DNA of 8,899 bases from Paracoccaceae bacterium (lineage in GTDB: Bacteria > Pseudomonadota > Alphaproteobacteria > Rhodobacterales > Rhodobacteraceae), in NCBI GenBank assembly GCA_003565055.1, contig PXDM01000395.1, positions 1 to 8,899 of the forward strand, read 5' to 3'. Made by a program: the position numbers and the translations under genes. Each line of letters starts with the position of its first letter. The first letter of the stretch is position 1. Positions 7,032 to 8,899 of this stretch are shown one piece after another. The notes under the pieces are model-generated. The model was not told where the DNA came from, did not search any database, and saw only the letters and a program-made list of their open reading frames with translations.

Positions 7032-7051
7032 TTGAGGAAGACAAAGAAGTA

Positions 7052-8257
7052 CTAAAACATTTTTAAATATTTTCCGGATAAATGACTGATATTATGATAT
7101 TTCTTCACATATTCGTAGCCTTTTTTACCCAATTCTTTTAATTTCATCTCACCCAACTCATACATTTCAATTATTCCATCGTAAATTGCTTCAGCGGATT
7201 CAGGCTTTACAATAATACCGCAACCGGAAAGTTCAACTGGATCTTTTATATAATTATTTGAGTCAAGAATTGGTTTTGCTGCAAGCATATAGTCAAAATA
7301 TTTGTTTGCGGAAACTCCATGTTTAAACAAAGGTGAATTATTTCTTCCAACAAAGCATATATCAAAAAATGCAATTATTGAAGCAACCTGATTTTTTCTG
7401 ATTTTTTTCACAAATGTAATGTTTCCGAACCCTTCTGACTTTTTCAATAATTCATCCTTTAAATAACCATCGCCTACCACAACAAAATGAAATCTTTCGT
7501 CATTTCTTAACAATCCAGCAGCTTCAACAAAGTATTCAAGTGCATTTGCAAGACCGATGGTGCCGGTATAACCGATTACAAATTTATCTTTTGGAATAGA
7601 TTCTGTAATTGAACTTTTTAAAGGTTCTTCTTTAATTACCTGTTCATCCAGCCCATTAGGTATGTAAACAAACTTATCACCCGCTCCGGCAACCTCTTCA
7701 AAATGTTCCGCTGCAAACGGTAAAAGAGATACAATGTGATCAGCAGTTTTATAGCCAAATTTTTCAAACCAACCAATAAACTTCACCGCAGGATGCTTTT
7801 CTGATTTTTCACCGAGGTGAATCAGAGTGAGGGGCCATAAATCGCGAATCTCAAAAATCAGTTTTTTTACCTTATACTTTTTTTTCAGAAAGTACCCTGA
7901 TAGAATCGGAAAAATGGGCATTGATGAGACAATAATAATATCCGGTTTACCCAGGTTTTTTTGTGGTGCGAAGTAAGTTTTAAAAGCAAAAACAATAAAA
8001 CTCCAAAATCTCATTATTGATTTTGGATTATATTTTGGCACTTTAACCCAACAAAAACGCGTTCCTTCAACATCTTCAATGTTAAATTGTTTCGGTGTAT
8101 CGCGTACTTCCCGAAACATGTGATTGTACCCCCCAGAAATTATAGAAACGTTGTGACCCGCTTTAACCCAATATTTACTAAAGTAGAAGTGTCTCTCTCC
8201 CCACCCTGATCTGTCTGTGCCTGCGAACTGATTGATGACCCAAATATTTAGTGACAT
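7052..8257 (-). CDS. Glycosyltransferase family 4, WbuB-like
   Basis: A 401-residue GT-B enzyme predicted to add a sugar from a nucleotide-sugar donor to a growing surface glycan at the cytoplasmic face of the inner membrane. The N-terminal domain opens with INQFAG (8-13) and carries HFYFSKYWVKAGHNVSIISG (23-42) and FEIRDLWP (135-142), features shared with WbuB-type fucosamine transferases. The C-terminal donor domain has IPNGLD (199-204), GYTGTIG (229-235), VVGDG (260-264), FFDICFVG (297-304) and VSANKYFDYMLAAKPIL (315-331), which matches the GT4 region near the conserved Glu motif. The ATG at 8255-8257 gives the expected N-terminal strand; an AAAGG lies rather far upstream. It follows the epimerase gene by 29 bp on the same strand, so the two are probably co-transcribed. 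Donor and acceptor cannot be told from sequence; the WbuB resemblance alone does not fix the sugar. Confidence 0.92.
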   Translation of the reverse strand: MSLNIWVINQFAGTDRSGWGERHFYFSKYWVKAGHNVSIISGGYNHMFREVRDTPKQFNIEDVEGTRFCWVKVPKYNPKSIMRFWSFIVFAFKTYFAPQKNLGKPDIIIVSSMPIFPILSGYFLKKKYKVKKLIFEIRDLWPLTLIHLGEKSEKHPAVKFIGWFEKFGYKTADHIVSLLPFAAEHFEEVAGAGDKFVYIPNGLDEQVIKEEPLKSSITESIPKDKFVIGYTGTIGLANALEYFVEAAGLLRNDERFHFVVVGDGYLKDELLKKSEGFGNITFVKKIRKNQVASIIAFFDICFVGRNNSPLFKHGVSANKYFDYMLAAKPILDSNNYIKDPVELSGCGIIVKPESAEAIYDGIIEMYELGEMKLKELGKKGYEYVKKYHNISHLSGKYLKMF

Positions 8258-8286
8258 AATTCAGAAATTAACCTTTCATTAGTGGC

Positions 8287-8899
8287 TTAGCCAATTAACT
8301 TTGCAACAATTTTATAGAATAGAGCGCGCTTTCTTTTTATTTGGCTAGATTGATATTGATAGAAGAGATCAGCGTATATCTTGAATACTTTTTTTCCGGT
8401 TATTTTATGCAATACGTTTAACTGAACTATATGAACATCATGATAATGTGAAGAAGCTATATCATCTATTTTGTCTGTTTTTTTCAGACTATATTTCGAC
8501 CAAAATCCGATGTCGTAAGCCGACAGGTGATTCTCTACAAAACCAAAAGCGAGCTTAACCATCTTTTGGAACGAACACTCTTCAAAATACTGAGCAGCCT
8601 CCCAGCAGGCAATCGAGGAAAAAATATGGCCATTCAGAACAGAATAAGGTGGGTCATAAAAGTACTCTTCAAATGAAACGGTGCCATCTTCCCTGTAAAA
8701 TGCCATGCCACCTTCAGAATAAGGTTTAACCAATTCCGCTACCGCTAATTTTGCACATTCAGCATAGTCTTTTTCACCGGTAATTGTAGCTGCTCTAAGT
8801 AGTGTTGAAATACCGTGAGCCTGACTAAGGCCTGATCTCCAGGGTTTATTTTGTCCGCCGAAATAATCAAAATGGTATTCCCACACAACTCCATCATCA
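8287..8899 (-). CDS. D-glucuronyl C5-epimerase C-terminal domain protein, N-terminus beyond window
   Basis: The visible 203 residues match the C-terminal catalytic (alpha/alpha-barrel) domain of glucuronyl C5-epimerases, which invert C5 of glucuronate units within a polymer to give iduronate. Landmarks, in order, are W-x-Y-H-F-D-Y, PWRSGLSQAHGISTLLRAA, a G-G-M-A-F turn, FEEYFYDPPYSVLNGHIFSS, YDIGFWSKYSL and SSHYHDVHIVQLNVLHKITG. The conserved Tyr and Arg residues of such motifs are present, for example in R-S-G-L-S-Q and the Y-H-x-x-H-I-V-Q-L box. The reading frame stays open to the right edge (D-D-G-V before the GTG at 8884-8886), so that GTG is internal and the gene is cut by the window, not truncated. 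The C-terminus is basic (Q-I-K-R-K-R). Known enzymes of this family act on heparosan-like chains; here the polymer is unknown, and the product could also be a related alpha/alpha-barrel sugar enzyme. Confidence 0.85.
   Translation of the reverse strand, partial: DDGVVWEYHFDYFGGQNKPWRSGLSQAHGISTLLRAATITGEKDYAECAKLAVAELVKPYSEGGMAFYREDGTVSFEEYFYDPPYSVLNGHIFSSIACWEAAQYFEECSFQKMVKLAFGFVENHLSAYDIGFWSKYSLKKTDKIDDIASSHYHDVHIVQLNVLHKITGKKVFKIYADLFYQYQSSQIKRKRALFYKIVAKLIG

Noticed and set aside
7032..7051. Shared terminator between the converging methyltransferase and glycosyltransferase genes
   Set aside because: The 20 bp gap shows no stem-loop with a T-run.
8884..8886. GTG as the start of the epimerase-like protein
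   Set aside because: The frame is open upstream to the window edge with in-frame D-D-G-V, and the family domain clearly begins earlier.

Overview
The window looks like a cell-surface polysaccharide locus from a Gram-negative member of the Bacteroidota/FCB group (Bacteroidota, Balneolota, Rhodothermota or Ignavibacteriota). Three things support this. A complete CMP-Kdo pathway implies lipopolysaccharide or a Kdo-linked capsule. A large secreted protein ends in a type IX secretion sorting domain with an N-Y-P-N-P-F box. The DNA is AT-rich and most starts lack a strong Shine-Dalgarno sequence. The genus cannot be told from the sequence.

Layout, left to right. (1) 1-482, minus: a sulfotransferase cut by the left edge. 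(2) 543-3585, minus: a tight three-gene operon read kdsD, kdsA, kdsB-kdsC. It encodes every step from ribulose 5-phosphate to CMP-Kdo, with the cytidylyltransferase and the Kdo-8-P phosphatase fused in one 401-residue protein. (3) 3586-3736: a short gap with one doubtful 31-codon ORF. (4) 3737-6133, minus: a 798-residue secreted surface protein with a signal peptide, five propeller-like repeats, an Ig-like domain, two fibronectin III domains, a second Ig-like domain and a T9SS tail. (5) 6134-6314: a divergent AT-rich intergenic region. (6) 6315-7031, plus: a class I SAM methyltransferase, the only plus-strand gene and markedly AT-rich. (7) 7052-8257, minus: a GT4 glycosyltransferase of the WbuB type. 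(8) 8287-8899, minus: the C-terminal part of a D-glucuronyl C5-epimerase-like protein, cut by the right edge.

How the genes may work together (inference): the glycosyltransferase, epimerase, methyltransferase and sulfotransferase would build and decorate a polysaccharide, and the kds operon would supply Kdo for the lipid A core or for a capsule linker. An epimerase of the family that converts glucuronate to iduronate, in the same locus as a carbohydrate-type sulfotransferase, raises the possibility of a sulfated, glycosaminoglycan-like surface polymer. The T9SS protein may be anchored to the surface, since known T9SS cargo is often attached to an LPS that itself needs Kdo. The most distinctive points are the KdsB-KdsC fusion, the epimerase/sulfotransferase pairing and the architecture of the T9SS protein. 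No RNA genes, CRISPR arrays, insertion sequences or convincing terminators were seen.
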